From: Streptomyces avidinii
GTDB taxonomy: Bacteria > Actinomycetota > Actinomycetes > Streptomycetales > Streptomycetaceae
Assembly (NCBI RefSeq): GCF_014650695.1
Contig: NZ_BMVL01000007.1
Span: 98,984 to 162,983 of the forward strand
Reading direction: 5' to 3'
DNA: 64,000 nucleotides
The notes under the pieces are model-generated. The model was not told where the DNA came from. It did not search any database and saw only the letters and a program-made list of their open reading frames with translations. Positions 1 through 8,558 of the stretch are shown in pieces (position 1 is the stretch's first letter; every line of letters starts with the position of its first letter). Both the position numbers and the translations under genes were made by a program.

Positions 1-22
1 GGGCGGAGGGCCGTCGCCACGG

Positions 23-421
23 CTATCTCAGGTGGTCGGGCCCGAAGGCCTGCGGCAGCATCGCCGCCAGCGGGAGGACCCCGTCGGGGGTCTCCACCAG
101 CAGCTCGTCGCCGCCGAATTCGTACAGCAGCTGACGGCAGCGGCCGCACGGGACGAGGATCTCGCCCTTGCCGTCCACGCACGTGAAGTGCGTGAGGCGG
201 CCACCACCGGTTGCGTGGAGGGAGGAGACCAGCCCGCACTCGGCACACAGGCCCAGCCCGTAGCTGGCGTTCTCCACGTTGCAGCCGGTCACGACGCGGC
301 CGTCGTCCACCAGGGCGGCGACCCCGACCGGGAAGCCCGAGTACGGGGCGTACGCCCGGGTCATCGCGTCCCGGGCGGCCCTCCGCAGGGCTTCCCAGTC
401 CACCGTCCGGCCCGAGGTCAC
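23..421 (-). CDS. cdd: Cytidine deaminase
   Basis: This enzyme deaminates cytidine and deoxycytidine to uridine and deoxyuridine in pyrimidine salvage. The 132-residue product has the length of the small tetrameric class. It carries the zinc signature: a CAEC segment near residue 60, with the catalytic Glu, and a PCGRCRQ segment near residue 91 that supplies two more Cys ligands. The N-terminal APYSGFPVG and NVENASYG motifs bind substrate. The start is GTG, and its GTGA overlaps the stop of the upstream permease by 4 bases, so translation is probably coupled. As the last visible gene of a nucleoside uptake operon, it should act on imported nucleosides. Identity is secure; only 22 bases of the window lie downstream. 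Confidence 0.96.
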   Translation of the reverse strand: MTSGRTVDWEALRRAARDAMTRAYAPYSGFPVGVAALVDDGRVVTGCNVENASYGLGLCAECGLVSSLHATGGGRLTHFTCVDGKGEILVPCGRCRQLLYEFGGDELLVETPDGVLPLAAMLPQAFGPDHLR

Positions 422-1680
422 TTGCCCTGACCCTTGCGGTACGGCATGCCGTCCGCCTTGGGCATGCGCAGGCGCTGCGCCGACAGGGCGAGCACCAGCA
501 GCGTGGTGACGTACGGAGCGGCATCCACGAACTGGCTCGGCACCGAGTCCGTCGTCGCGTACCAGACGAACAGCAGCGCCGCGAAGACCGCCGAGATACC
601 GGCTTGCAGGTACTTCTTCTTGTAGAGCTGCCAGACGCAGACGAGCACCAGCACGATGGCGATCAGCAGCAGCAGCGCGTGGACGTTCGTGGCGCCACCG
701 CGCAGCTTGAGGCTGTCGATGAAGCCGAAGAGGCCCGCGCCCAGCGCCATGCCGCCCGGCATCCAGTTACCGAAGATCATTGCGGCGAGACCGATGTAGC
801 CGCGGCCGCCGGTCTGGCCCTCCTGGTAGATCGGACTGGCGACGATCGACAGGAACGCACCGCCGAGGCCGGCGAGGCCGCCCGAGACGATCACGGCGAT
901 GTACTTGTACTTGTAGACGTTGACGCCGAGCGATTCGGCGGCGATCGGGTTCTCACCGCAGGAGCGCAGCCGCAGACCGAAGGTGGTCCGCCACAACACC
1001 CACCAGGTGGCCGGGATCAGCAGCAGGGCGACGACGGTCAGCAGCGACAGCTCGGTGACCAGGCCGCCGATGACGCCGGCGAGGTCGGAGACGAAGAACC
1101 AGTGCTTGGCCTGGAGCTCGGCCATCCAGTCGGACAGCCCCGGGATCGTGATCTTGTAGATCGGTTCGACCTGCGGCGACTGCTTGGAGGAGCCGCCCGG
1201 CGCGTCCGCGAAGGTGAAGTTCGACAGGTACTGCGTGAAGCCCAGGGCCAGGATGTTGACGGCCACACCGGAGACGATGTGGTTGACGTTGAAGGTGACC
1301 GTGATGATCGCGTGCAGCAGGCCGCCGATGGCGCCGCCGATGATGCCGGCCATGACGCCGGTCCACGGACCCCACTGGTAACCGGCCCAGGCACCGAACC
1401 AGGTGCCGAGGATCATCATGCCCTCGAGGCCGATGTTGACGACGCCCGCGCGCTCGGCCCACAGACCGCCGAGACCGGCCAGGCCGATCGGCACGGCGAG
1501 CGAGAGGGCGCCGGAGACCTGGCCGACGGAGGTCAGGTCGTTGGCGCCGCTGATCAGGCGGACCAGCGAGACCAGCGCGAGGCCACCCGCGATGATCAGC
1601 ATGATCCAGGGCAGGGTCAGCTTCTTGCGGCTCCGCGTCGCGGGTGCCGCTTTCTTCGTGGAAACGGTGCTGGCGCTCAC
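418..1680 (-). CDS. Nucleoside ABC transporter permease (second of two)
   Basis: This is an integral membrane permease of a BmpA/NupNOPQ-type ABC importer for nucleosides. The 420-residue protein has a polar N-terminus of about 30 residues and then roughly ten hydrophobic segments. Typical family segments are visible: GLGGLWAERAGVVNIGLEGM near residue 70 and GENPIAAESLGVNVYKYKY in the middle, the latter being the loop that docks on the ATPase. The GTG start overlaps the TGA of the preceding permease by 4 bases, and its own stop overlaps cdd in the same way. It should pair with the other permease as a heterodimer. Nucleoside as substrate is inferred from family and from the adjoining cdd; the exact specificity is not visible. 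Confidence 0.9.
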   Translation of the reverse strand: MSASTVSTKKAAPATRSRKKLTLPWIMLIIAGGLALVSLVRLISGANDLTSVGQVSGALSLAVPIGLAGLGGLWAERAGVVNIGLEGMMILGTWFGAWAGYQWGPWTGVMAGIIGGAIGGLLHAIITVTFNVNHIVSGVAVNILALGFTQYLSNFTFADAPGGSSKQSPQVEPIYKITIPGLSDWMAELQAKHWFFVSDLAGVIGGLVTELSLLTVVALLLIPATWWVLWRTTFGLRLRSCGENPIAAESLGVNVYKYKYIAVIVSGGLAGLGGAFLSIVASPIYQEGQTGGRGYIGLAAMIFGNWMPGGMALGAGLFGFIDSLKLRGGATNVHALLLLIAIVLVLVCVWQLYKKKYLQAGISAVFAALLFVWYATTDSVPSQFVDAAPYVTTLLVLALSAQRLRMPKADGMPYRKGQGK

Positions 1681-2792
1681 GCCGCGACCTCCTTCTCGGT
1701 CTTCATGGCGTGGCCCGCGGCCAGCTCCTCGCCGACCTTCTGCTGCTGCCGGCGGATGCCGTAGCGGCGGACGAGCTCGTACGAGACGACGACTGCGATC
1801 ACGATCAGGCCCTTCATGATCGTGCCGATCTCCTTCGCGTACCCGTTCTGGTCGAGCGAGGCCGAGGCCTTGTCGATGAACGCCATCAGGAACGCGGCGA
1901 AGAGCATGCCGACCGGGCTGTTGCGGCCGAGCAGCGCGATGGTGATGCCGGTGAAGCCGACACCGACCGGGAAGGCCAGGTTGTAGGTGTGCGTCTCGCC
2001 CAGCAGCTGCGGCATACCGGCGAGACCCGCGACCGCCCCGGAGATGAGCATCGAGGTGATGATCATCTTCTTGGCGTCGACGCCGGAGGCCTGCGCGGCG
2101 GACTCACTGGCACCGGTGGCGCGCAGGTCGAAGCCGAAGCGGGTCCGGTTGAGCGCGAACCAGTAGACGATGCCGAGGGCGAAGGCCACGAAGGTGAAGC
2201 CGTAGAGCTCCAGCCCGTCGCCGAGGGACACGGCCGGGAACCAGCCCGACTCGGCGATGTCGCCGGTCGTCAGGTCGTTGGAGCCCTCGATCTGGACGCC
2301 GAGGTTCTTCGTCAGCATCAGCCAGGCGATGAGGCTGGTCGCGATGGCGTTGAGCATGATCGTGGAGACGACCTCGCTCACCCCGCGCTTGGCCTTGAGG
2401 ACGCCCGCGATGCCGGACCAGAAGGCACCGACGAACATCGCCACGAGGACGATCAGCAGGAGGTGCAGCGGGCCCGGCAGGGTCACCGCCGCACCGACCA
2501 CGGCGGAGAGCATCGCCGCGAGGCGGTACTGACCGTCGACGCCGATGTTGAAGAGGTTCATCCGGAAGCCGATGGCCACGGCCAGGGCCGCCAGGTAGTA
2601 CGTACCGGCCTGGTTCACGATGAGGATCTGGACGTCCTCGTAGCTGGCGTTCTCCACCATCAGGCGCAGCGGCTCGATCGGGTCGATGCCCGTCGCGGCC
2701 AGCACGATCATGGTCAGCAGGAACGCGCTGACCAGCGCGAGGACGGGCCCGGCGAAGCCGAGGATCAGCCGGTCCTTGTCGAATTTCTTCAT
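1677..2792 (-). CDS. Nucleoside ABC transporter permease (first of two)
   Basis: This is the first membrane subunit of the same importer, 371 residues long with about eight to ten hydrophobic helices. The segments NLFNIGVDGQYRLAAM near residue 78 and GASESAAQASGVDAKKM near residue 230 are typical of the YufP/NupP permease side. The latter corresponds to the ATPase-coupling loop. The ATG start overlaps the stop of the ATPase gene as ATGA, and the stop overlaps the next permease, so three genes are translationally linked. The C-terminus is charged and cytoplasmic. Its function follows from family membership and from its position between the ATPase and the second permease. Confidence 0.9.
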   Translation of the reverse strand: MKKFDKDRLILGFAGPVLALVSAFLLTMIVLAATGIDPIEPLRLMVENASYEDVQILIVNQAGTYYLAALAVAIGFRMNLFNIGVDGQYRLAAMLSAVVGAAVTLPGPLHLLLIVLVAMFVGAFWSGIAGVLKAKRGVSEVVSTIMLNAIATSLIAWLMLTKNLGVQIEGSNDLTTGDIAESGWFPAVSLGDGLELYGFTFVAFALGIVYWFALNRTRFGFDLRATGASESAAQASGVDAKKMIITSMLISGAVAGLAGMPQLLGETHTYNLAFPVGVGFTGITIALLGRNSPVGMLFAAFLMAFIDKASASLDQNGYAKEIGTIMKGLIVIAVVVSYELVRRYGIRRQQQKVGEELAAGHAMKTEKEVAA

Positions 2793-4468
2793 CGGGCCTC
2801 GTCCTCCGTCGTGTCACCGTCGGCAGCGGCGGAGTGGTTGTCGGTTGCTTCCAGGTGCCCCGAGGCGGCGCCCGTCATGGCGGTGCCGAGCTCCTCGGGA
2901 GTGACGGTCGCCGGGTCGGCGTCCGCGACCAGGCGGCCGCGGTAGATCACGCGCAGGGTGTCGGACAGGCCGATGAGCTCGTCCAGGTCCGCGGAGATGA
3001 GCAGGACGGCCAGGCCGTCGCGGCGGGCTTCGCGGATCGCGTCCCAGATCTGTGCCTGCGCGCCGACGTCCACACCACGGGTGGGGTGGGCGGCGATCAG
3101 GAACTTCGGGTTGTGGCTCATCTCGCGGCCGACGATCAGCTTCTGCTGGTTGCCGCCGGAGAGCGAGGCCGCGGTGACCTCGATGCCGGGCGTGCGGACG
3201 TCGTACTCGCGCACGATCCGCTCGGTGTCCTTGCGGGCCGCCTTCAGGTCGAGGATGCCCCTCTTGGAGTTGGGCGCCTCGGTGACGTGGCCGAGGATGC
3301 GGTTCTCCCAGAGCGGGGACTCCAGCAGCAGGCCGTGGCGGTGGCGGTCCTCGGGGATGTAGCCGATGCCGCCTTCGCGGCGCTTGCGCACCGACATCCT
3401 GGTGATGTCCGCGCCGTCCAGGGTGATGGCGCCCGCGTCGGGGGTCATCATGCCCATCAGGGCCTCGATCAGCTCCGTCTGGCCGTTGCCCTCGACACCG
3501 GCGATGCCGAGGATCTCGCCCTTGTGGATGGTCAGGCTGATGTCGTCCAGCAGGAGCCGGCCGGCCTCGACCTTCTCCAGGGTCGACGAGTCCGGGGCGC
3601 CCGCAGGGACCAGGACCTCCGGCTCGGCGACGACGGCCTCGCCCGCGGCGACGGTCAGGCTCGTGACCTTGAGCATCGGCGTGGTGGTCACCGTGGACTC
3701 GCGGGTCTCCGGCGAGGGCAGTTCCGCACCGACCATCAGCTCGGCGAGCTGCTTGGGGGTGGCGGTCTTCGGGTCGGCGGTGCCGACCGTGGTGCCGCGG
3801 CGGATGACCGTGATGTCGTCGGCGACCTTCAGCACCTCGCCCAGCTTGTGCGAGATGAAGATGACGGTCAGGCCCTCGGCCTTGAGCTCGCGCAGGTTGT
3901 CGAAGAGCGCGTCCACCTCCTGCGGCACGAGCACGGCGGTCGGCTCGTCGAGGATGAGGATCTTCGCGCCGCGGTAGAGGACCTTGAGGATCTCCACGCG
4001 CTGACGGTCGGCGACACCGAGGTCCTCGACCAGGGCGTCGGGGCGCACGCCGAGGCCGTACGCGTCCGAGATCTCCTTGATCTTCTTACGGGCCTTGGCG
4101 CCGATGCCGTACAACTTCTCGCCGCCGAGAACCACGTTCTCCAGGACGGTGAGGTTGTCGGCGAGCATGAAGTGCTGGTGCACCATGCCGATGCCGCGGG
4201 CGATGGCGTCGCCGGGGGTGTTGAAGGAGACCTGCTCCCCGTCGATGGCGATGGTGCCCTCGTCCGGCTTCTGCATGCCGTAGAGGATCTTCATCAGAGT
4301 CGACTTGCCGGCGCCGTTCTCACCGATCAGGGCATGGACCGTGCCCTTGCGGACGGTGATCGCGATGTCCTTGTTGGCTACGACGCCGGGGAAGCGCTTG
4401 GTGATGCCGTGCAGTTCTACGGCGGGGGGCGGGCTGGACGCGTTGATGACGCACTCTCCTTGGCGCAA
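2789..4468 (-). CDS. Nucleoside ABC transporter ATPase with two nucleotide-binding domains
   Basis: This cytoplasmic ATPase powers the two permeases and has two fused ABC domains. The first has Walker A GENGAGKST, Walker B LILDEPTAVL and a degenerate signature (LGVADRQRVEIL). The second has a degenerate Walker A (GVEGNGQTE) and a good signature (LSGGNQQKLIVGREM). This asymmetry is typical of the RbsA/YufO class. Start choice is difficult. The family-like sequence begins at PPPAVELHGITKRF, and an AAGGAG site lies at 4456-4463, but no ATG or GTG follows it in frame. The nearest legal in-frame codon is the TTG at 4468, which lacks a Shine-Dalgarno. An ATC at 4447 has ideal spacing from AAGGAG. 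A GTG at 4585 is also open but lies upstream of a likely operator. The coordinates given use the TTG. Confidence 0.85.
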   Translation of the reverse strand: MRQGECVINASSPPPAVELHGITKRFPGVVANKDIAITVRKGTVHALIGENGAGKSTLMKILYGMQKPDEGTIAIDGEQVSFNTPGDAIARGIGMVHQHFMLADNLTVLENVVLGGEKLYGIGAKARKKIKEISDAYGLGVRPDALVEDLGVADRQRVEILKVLYRGAKILILDEPTAVLVPQEVDALFDNLRELKAEGLTVIFISHKLGEVLKVADDITVIRRGTTVGTADPKTATPKQLAELMVGAELPSPETRESTVTTTPMLKVTSLTVAAGEAVVAEPEVLVPAGAPDSSTLEKVEAGRLLLDDISLTIHKGEILGIAGVEGNGQTELIEALMGMMTPDAGAITLDGADITRMSVRKRREGGIGYIPEDRHRHGLLLESPLWENRILGHVTEAPNSKRGILDLKAARKDTERIVREYDVRTPGIEVTAASLSGGNQQKLIVGREMSHNPKFLIAAHPTRGVDVGAQAQIWDAIREARRDGLAVLLISADLDELIGLSDTLRVIYRGRLVADADPATVTPEELGTAMTGAASGHLEATDNHSAAADGDTTEDEAR

Positions 4469-4527
4469 AAGGAGCGGAAGGCAGGGAGGACAGGGCGGGG
4501 AGTGAAAGTATCGCGTCCACGATGCTT

Positions 4528-4539
4528 CTACGCGCGTAG
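4528..4539. promoter_or_regulatory. Palindromic candidate operator upstream of the transporter ATPase
   Basis: CTACGCGCGTAG is a perfect 12-base palindrome about 60 bases upstream of the likely ATPase start. A near copy (10 of 12 bases) lies upstream of the bmpA-type gene at 5799-5810. The pairing suggests that one regulator controls both transcription units. The regulator is not known and none is encoded next to the sites. Confidence 0.4.
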
Positions 4540-4610
4540 CACTGTCGGAAGTGAAAACTCGCGGCCAGGGAGGCCACTTGGTCACAGACTAGTGATCACA
4601 GAACGTGGCT

Positions 4611-4650
4611 CGGGGCCCGGGAGCGATCGTGACCGCTTCCCGGACCCCGG
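4611..4650 (-). terminator. Hairpin between bmpA-type gene and ATPase gene
   Basis: GC-rich arms at 4612-4625 and 4634-4648 pair over about 14 positions, with one C/A mismatch and one bulged base, around an 8-base loop. There is no clear U tract. It sits directly behind the lipoprotein stop and may partly terminate transcription, giving more binding protein than membrane components. Confidence 0.5.
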
Positions 4651-4678
4651 AGACCAGGACTACATGTCAGGAACGGCC

Positions 4679-5737
4679 TTACGGCGCGGTCTTGACGGTG
4701 ATCTTCTTGGCGATGATGTCGGCCTTGGCCTTCTCCACCGCGGCGATGACGTCAGCCATCTCCTTGTACTTCGGGTTGGAGTCGGCCAGGCCGACGCCGT
4801 CCTTGTCCAGGCCGTAGCGGATCTCACCGATGGTGGGCTTGCCGTCCTCGACCGACTTGATCAGGTTGAAGACGGAGTCCGAGACGTCCTTGGTGACCGA
4901 GGTCAGGATGGAGTCCTTGTACTTCGCCAGACCCGCCTGGTTGTACTGGTCGGAGTCGACACCGATGGCCCACTTGCCCTTGGCCGAAGCGGCCTCGATG
5001 GCACCGGAACCGGCGAGACCGGCGGCGGCGTAGACCACGTCGGCGCCCGCGTCGAGCTGGCCCTGCGCGGCAGCCTTGCCGAGGTCGGGCTTGGCGAAAC
5101 CGTCGAAGTTCGGCGGCTGGGTCAGGTACTGGGAGAGCACCTTGGCGTTCGGGTTGGTGTCCTTGACGCCCTGGGTGAAGCCCGCCTCGAACTTCTTGAT
5201 CAGCGGAACCTCGACACCGCCGATGAAGCCGACCGTGCCGGTCTTGGACGCCTTGGCGGCGGCGACGCCGGCCAGGTAGGAGCCCTGCTCCTCGTTGAAG
5301 ACCAGGTTGGCGATGTTGTCACCGGTGACGGAGGTGTCGTCGATGATGCCGAACGTGGTGTTCGGGAACTTCGGCGCGACCTTCTTGATGGCCGGGGCGT
5401 AGGCGAAGCCGACACCGATGACCGGGTTGTTGCCCTTGCGGGCAAGCTCGGTGAGGCGCTGGACCTTGTCGGCCTCGCCCTCACCGTCGGTGGGCTCCGC
5501 CTCGGCGCCCTTGATCTTCAGATCGGTTTCGGCCTTCTTCAGACCGGCGTAGGCGGCATCGTTGAACGACTGGTCGCCGCGGCCACCGATGTCGTACGCA
5601 ATGGCTGCGGACTTCTGACCCGACTCCGAGGGGGAGGCCGAGGCGTCCGACGACTTCTTTCCGCCACAGGCGGTGGCCGAGAGGGCCAGCGCCGCGGACG
5701 CGATGCCCACGGTGGCGATCCTGGTGATCCGGCGCAA
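4679..5737 (-). CDS. BMP-family nucleoside-binding lipoprotein
   Basis: This is the extracytoplasmic substrate-binding subunit of the nucleoside importer. The 352-residue precursor has a type II signal peptide ending in the lipobox LSATACGG, with Cys near residue 24. A Ser-rich linker follows, and then a BMP (PnrA/Med) fold with segments such as GGRGDQSFNDAAY, EEQGSYLAGVAA and KTGTVGFIGG that are diagnostic of the family. The start is TTG, supported by AAGGAG seven bases upstream. The gene lies first in the operon. A hairpin follows it, and a copy of a candidate operator sits about 60 bases upstream. Family members bind purine nucleosides; the ligand here is inferred. Confidence 0.92.
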   Translation of the reverse strand: MRRITRIATVGIASAALALSATACGGKKSSDASASPSESGQKSAAIAYDIGGRGDQSFNDAAYAGLKKAETDLKIKGAEAEPTDGEGEADKVQRLTELARKGNNPVIGVGFAYAPAIKKVAPKFPNTTFGIIDDTSVTGDNIANLVFNEEQGSYLAGVAAAKASKTGTVGFIGGVEVPLIKKFEAGFTQGVKDTNPNAKVLSQYLTQPPNFDGFAKPDLGKAAAQGQLDAGADVVYAAAGLAGSGAIEAASAKGKWAIGVDSDQYNQAGLAKYKDSILTSVTKDVSDSVFNLIKSVEDGKPTIGEIRYGLDKDGVGLADSNPKYKEMADVIAAVEKAKADIIAKKITVKTAP

Positions 5738-5798
5738 GGGGAGGCTCCTTCAAAACCTGACCGAAGCGCCACGACCGGCGCTGGTTTCGCGGCGATCG

Positions 5799-5810
5799 TA
5801 ACGCGCGTAG
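5799..5810. promoter_or_regulatory. Second copy of the candidate operator, upstream of the BMP lipoprotein
   Basis: TAACGCGCGTAG shares 10 of 12 bases with the palindrome at 4528-4539 and lies about 62 bases upstream of the TTG start. The distance to each start is similar, which supports a shared regulatory role. The binding protein is unknown. Confidence 0.35.
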
Positions 5811-5887
5811 ATGTCAGTTAAAGGCCCGTTCATGAGTCGTTATCGGATCGTCGTGAACCGGACAGTGACCGATTGGTGACTCCTTAC

Positions 5888-5920
5888 GTGTCCAGCCCTT
5901 GTGTACCAAGGGCTGGACAC
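5888..5920. terminator. Strong hairpin terminator after the M20 amidohydrolase
   Basis: The arms at 5888-5901 and 5907-5920 are perfectly complementary over 14 bases around a 5-base loop. The hairpin lies 48 bases beyond the amidohydrolase stop and upstream of the bmpA promoter region. There is no long U run, as is common in this genus. Confidence 0.65.
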
Positions 5921-5967
5921 GCCCACCGGGAACCCCACGGATCCTGTAGGGAGATGTGCCCGGCCGG

Positions 5968-7224
5968 CTACCTACCGGCCACGGCGCGACGCCCGTCGAT
6001 CAGTGCGGCAGCCGTGAAGAACTCCACTCCGACGCCGATCGCGGACTCGTCCACGTCGAAGTCGCCCCGGTGCAGATCACGCTTGGCGGTGTCGCCGGGC
6101 GTACGGACCCCCAGCCGGGCCATCGCACCCGGCACGTGCTCCAGGTACCAGGAGAAGTCCTCCCCGCCCAGGCTCTGCTCGGTGTCCTCGACCGACTCCG
6201 CGCCCAGGCGGACCCCCATCGCCTCGCGCAGCAGTTCGGTGATCACCGGGTCGTTGACCACCGGAGGCACGCCGCGCACGTGGTTGATCTCGAACTTGGC
6301 CCCGTGCATGGTCGCGATCTCGTCGATCGCCGCGTGGATCATGTCCGGTGCCTCGTGCCAGGCGTTCAGGTCCAGGCAGCGCACCGTTCCGGACAGCTCG
6401 GCGTGCATCGGGATGACGTTGCAGGCGTGGCCGGCCTCGATCCGGCCCCAGGTGACCGACATGCCCGAGCGGGCGTCCATCCGGCGGGCCAGCAGGGCCG
6501 GGGTGTCGACGGCCACCCGGGCGGCGGCCGTCACCAGGTCGGTGGTCAGGTGCGGGCGCGCGGTGTGCCCGCCGGAGCCGGAGAGGCTGACCTCCAGCCG
6601 GTCGCAGGCCGAGGTGATGGGGCCGGGCCGCAGCCCGATGCGCCCCGCGTCGACCCGGGGGTCGCAGTGCACGGCGACGATCCGGCCCACGCCGTCCAGG
6701 ACCCCGGACTCGATGGCATCGGTGGCCCCGCCCGGGAGCACCTCCTCGGCGGGCTGGAAGAGCAGCCGTACGGGGCGGGGCAGCAGCCCCTGCCGGTCGA
6801 GCTCGGCGAGGACCAGGCCGGCGCCGAGGACCACCGCGGTGTGCACGTCGTGACCGCAGGCGTGCGCGCGGTCCGGGAAGGTCGAGCGGTACGGGACGTG
6901 CGTCTTGGCGTCCGGGATGGGCAGGGCGTCGATGTCCGCGCGCAGGGCCAGCATCGGCCGGCCCCCGTCCCAGGTGCCGACGTCACAGATCAGGCCGGTG
7001 CCGGACTTCAGTACCCGTGGTCGCAGGCCGGCTTTCTCCAGCCGGGCCTTGATCGCCGCGGTGGTACGGAATTCCTGGTGTCCGAGCTCCGGGTGCATGT
7101 GCAAGTCCCGGCGGAAGGCGATCAGTTCGGTACGCAGGTGGTCCGGAAGCTTGCCGGGCAGCTCGGGCCGGTCGGACGCGGCGGGCTGGGCGGTCTGGGA
7201 CTCGCGGGACATCAACTGGTTCAC
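5968..7224 (-). CDS. M20-family metallo-amidohydrolase (N-acyl amino acid type)
   Basis: This is a probable zinc- or manganese-dependent amidohydrolase that cleaves N-acyl or conjugated amino acids in the cytoplasm. The 418-residue protein matches the M20D (hippurate/IAA-amino-acid hydrolase) pattern: an ACGHDVHTA metal motif near residue 129, FQPAEEVLPGGA with the catalytic Glu pair near residue 163, and GGEDFSWYL with a metal ligand near residue 372. A lid domain (SGSGGHTARPH) interrupts the catalytic domain. The start is a GTG; an ATG four codons in is equally possible, and neither has a clear ribosome site. Its real substrate cannot be told from sequence, and the neighbouring genes do not help. 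Confidence 0.85.
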   Translation of the reverse strand: MNQLMSRESQTAQPAASDRPELPGKLPDHLRTELIAFRRDLHMHPELGHQEFRTTAAIKARLEKAGLRPRVLKSGTGLICDVGTWDGGRPMLALRADIDALPIPDAKTHVPYRSTFPDRAHACGHDVHTAVVLGAGLVLAELDRQGLLPRPVRLLFQPAEEVLPGGATDAIESGVLDGVGRIVAVHCDPRVDAGRIGLRPGPITSACDRLEVSLSGSGGHTARPHLTTDLVTAAARVAVDTPALLARRMDARSGMSVTWGRIEAGHACNVIPMHAELSGTVRCLDLNAWHEAPDMIHAAIDEIATMHGAKFEINHVRGVPPVVNDPVITELLREAMGVRLGAESVEDTEQSLGGEDFSWYLEHVPGAMARLGVRTPGDTAKRDLHRGDFDVDESAIGVGVEFFTAAALIDGRRAVAGR

Positions 7225-7349
7225 CCGTTGAAGGGTAGGCCCACGGACGGGTCAACTGGCCGGGGATCACGAAAAGTTCATGCCGTTAGGGGAAAGAAAC
7301 CCGACCTCTGGACGCATGACCGGATGCACGCGGGGGTAAACTCGCGCGC

Positions 7350-8513
7350 TCATCCGGCCGTGGGAGTCGCCTGGGCAGGCAGTCTGCGCACATCGCGGGC
7401 GGTGTCCGTGACCCCGGCGAGAAAGCTGCGGGCGCGAGGGGAGGCGGACCCGGTGAGCCAGGCGGGGTCCACATCGCATACGGCCACGGTGACACCGGTA
7501 CCGGTCAGGGCGTACGGCAGCGTGTGGACGACGGTGGACGGAAAGCTGACGATCGTCCGGCCGACGGGACCGCGCCGGGCGATCAGCTCCAGCGGCAGGT
7601 CCGGACGCACGATCTCCAGCCCGGTCGCCCGGCTCAGCGCGCGCAGCTTCTCCGGGGACTCCCGGCGGTGCGCGAAGTAGCGGGTGGCGCCGTGCTCCAG
7701 GGTCAGGGCGCGCACCGCGTCCAGATAGCGGTCCGGGTCCACCACACCGGTCTCCACCAGCGAGGTGCCGACCAGGTCGGTGCCCTTGGTCAGGCGGGGC
7801 GGGCCGAACCGGGCGCGGGTCCACGCGAAGTCGTTGATCCGCAGTGTCATTGCGCCGTGGGCGGTGACGGGCATCGAGCTGAACACCTCGACGCGGTGGC
7901 CGGGGCGTCCCGCCGGCGTGAAGCGGCGTCGCGCGGTCGCCGAGACGGGTGCGTACGCCATCTCGCGGATCCGGCCGGGCAGTCCGCCGCCGCCGATCCG
8001 GTGCCACCGTACGAGGCGTTCGCCGCGGGCGGTCTGGGCCATGAACTCCATGGTGGCGGTGCCGTCGTCGACCACCACCAGCTCCTCGGCGCGCACCAGG
8101 GTGAGCAGCAGCTGCACGTAGCGCGAGAAGGGGTCGCCGACGACGACCGTGCGCGCCGCGCGTACGTCGCGCGCCAGCGCGGCCAACGCCTTCAGCGGCG
8201 CGAACCGGCTGCCGCGGGCCTCCTGCCACTGGACCTCGTGCCCCTCGTCCCGGGCCAGTGCGGCCACCCGGCGCAGCTGGCCGCGGGACATCGGGTCGGT
8301 GGGCGGCAGGACGACGATCCGCAGGGGGGTCGCGGCGCCCGCCGGCCGGGCGGCGCGGCCGGGCCCGGTCCCGCCGTCGGCGCGGCGCCCCCGCTGGCGA
8401 GGGACGCCGTCCAGCTGCGGCTGCTCTCCGGCGCGCGCGTACGCCCACTCCAGCACGTTCAGGAGTTGGACCGGACTCTCGACGAACGCCAGGGTGGAGG
8501 CGGAGGGGGTCAC
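7350..8513 (-). CDS. Polysialyltransferase/GT52-like glycosyltransferase of the wall glycopolymer locus
   Basis: The 387-residue protein begins with LAFVESPVQLLNVLEWA, the N-terminal signature of GT52 and polysialyltransferase-like enzymes. It later has VVVGDPFSRYVQLLL and VVVDDGTATMEF, which fit the Rossmann-like donor-binding half. It lacks membrane helices and should work at the inner face of the membrane. The start is the second of two GTG codons, six bases behind AAGGAG; the first, at 8516, is too close. It lies 45 bases downstream of the NeuA-NeuB gene, and transfer of a CMP-activated ulosonic acid is therefore the likely job. That role is inferred from context; the similarity I can see is limited to motifs. 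Confidence 0.6.
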   Translation of the reverse strand: MTPSASTLAFVESPVQLLNVLEWAYARAGEQPQLDGVPRQRGRRADGGTGPGRAARPAGAATPLRIVVLPPTDPMSRGQLRRVAALARDEGHEVQWQEARGSRFAPLKALAALARDVRAARTVVVGDPFSRYVQLLLTLVRAEELVVVDDGTATMEFMAQTARGERLVRWHRIGGGGLPGRIREMAYAPVSATARRRFTPAGRPGHRVEVFSSMPVTAHGAMTLRINDFAWTRARFGPPRLTKGTDLVGTSLVETGVVDPDRYLDAVRALTLEHGATRYFAHRRESPEKLRALSRATGLEIVRPDLPLELIARRGPVGRTIVSFPSTVVHTLPYALTGTGVTVAVCDVDPAWLTGSASPRARSFLAGVTDTARDVRRLPAQATPTAG

Positions 8514-8558
8514 CACGTGCTCCTTGTCGGGGGGCGGAACGCGTACGCGCCGGACAGG

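Noticed and set aside
211..1764. Long open frame on the plus strand opposite the permease genes (517 codons)
   Set aside because: It is an antisense shadow in GC-rich DNA: it has only Arg/Gly/Asp-rich low-complexity sequence, no domain and no ribosome site, and the opposite strand encodes clear permeases.
5888..5920. Perfect hairpin considered as an operator for bmpA
   Set aside because: Its location 48 bases behind the amidohydrolase stop and its 14-base arms with a short loop fit a terminator better.
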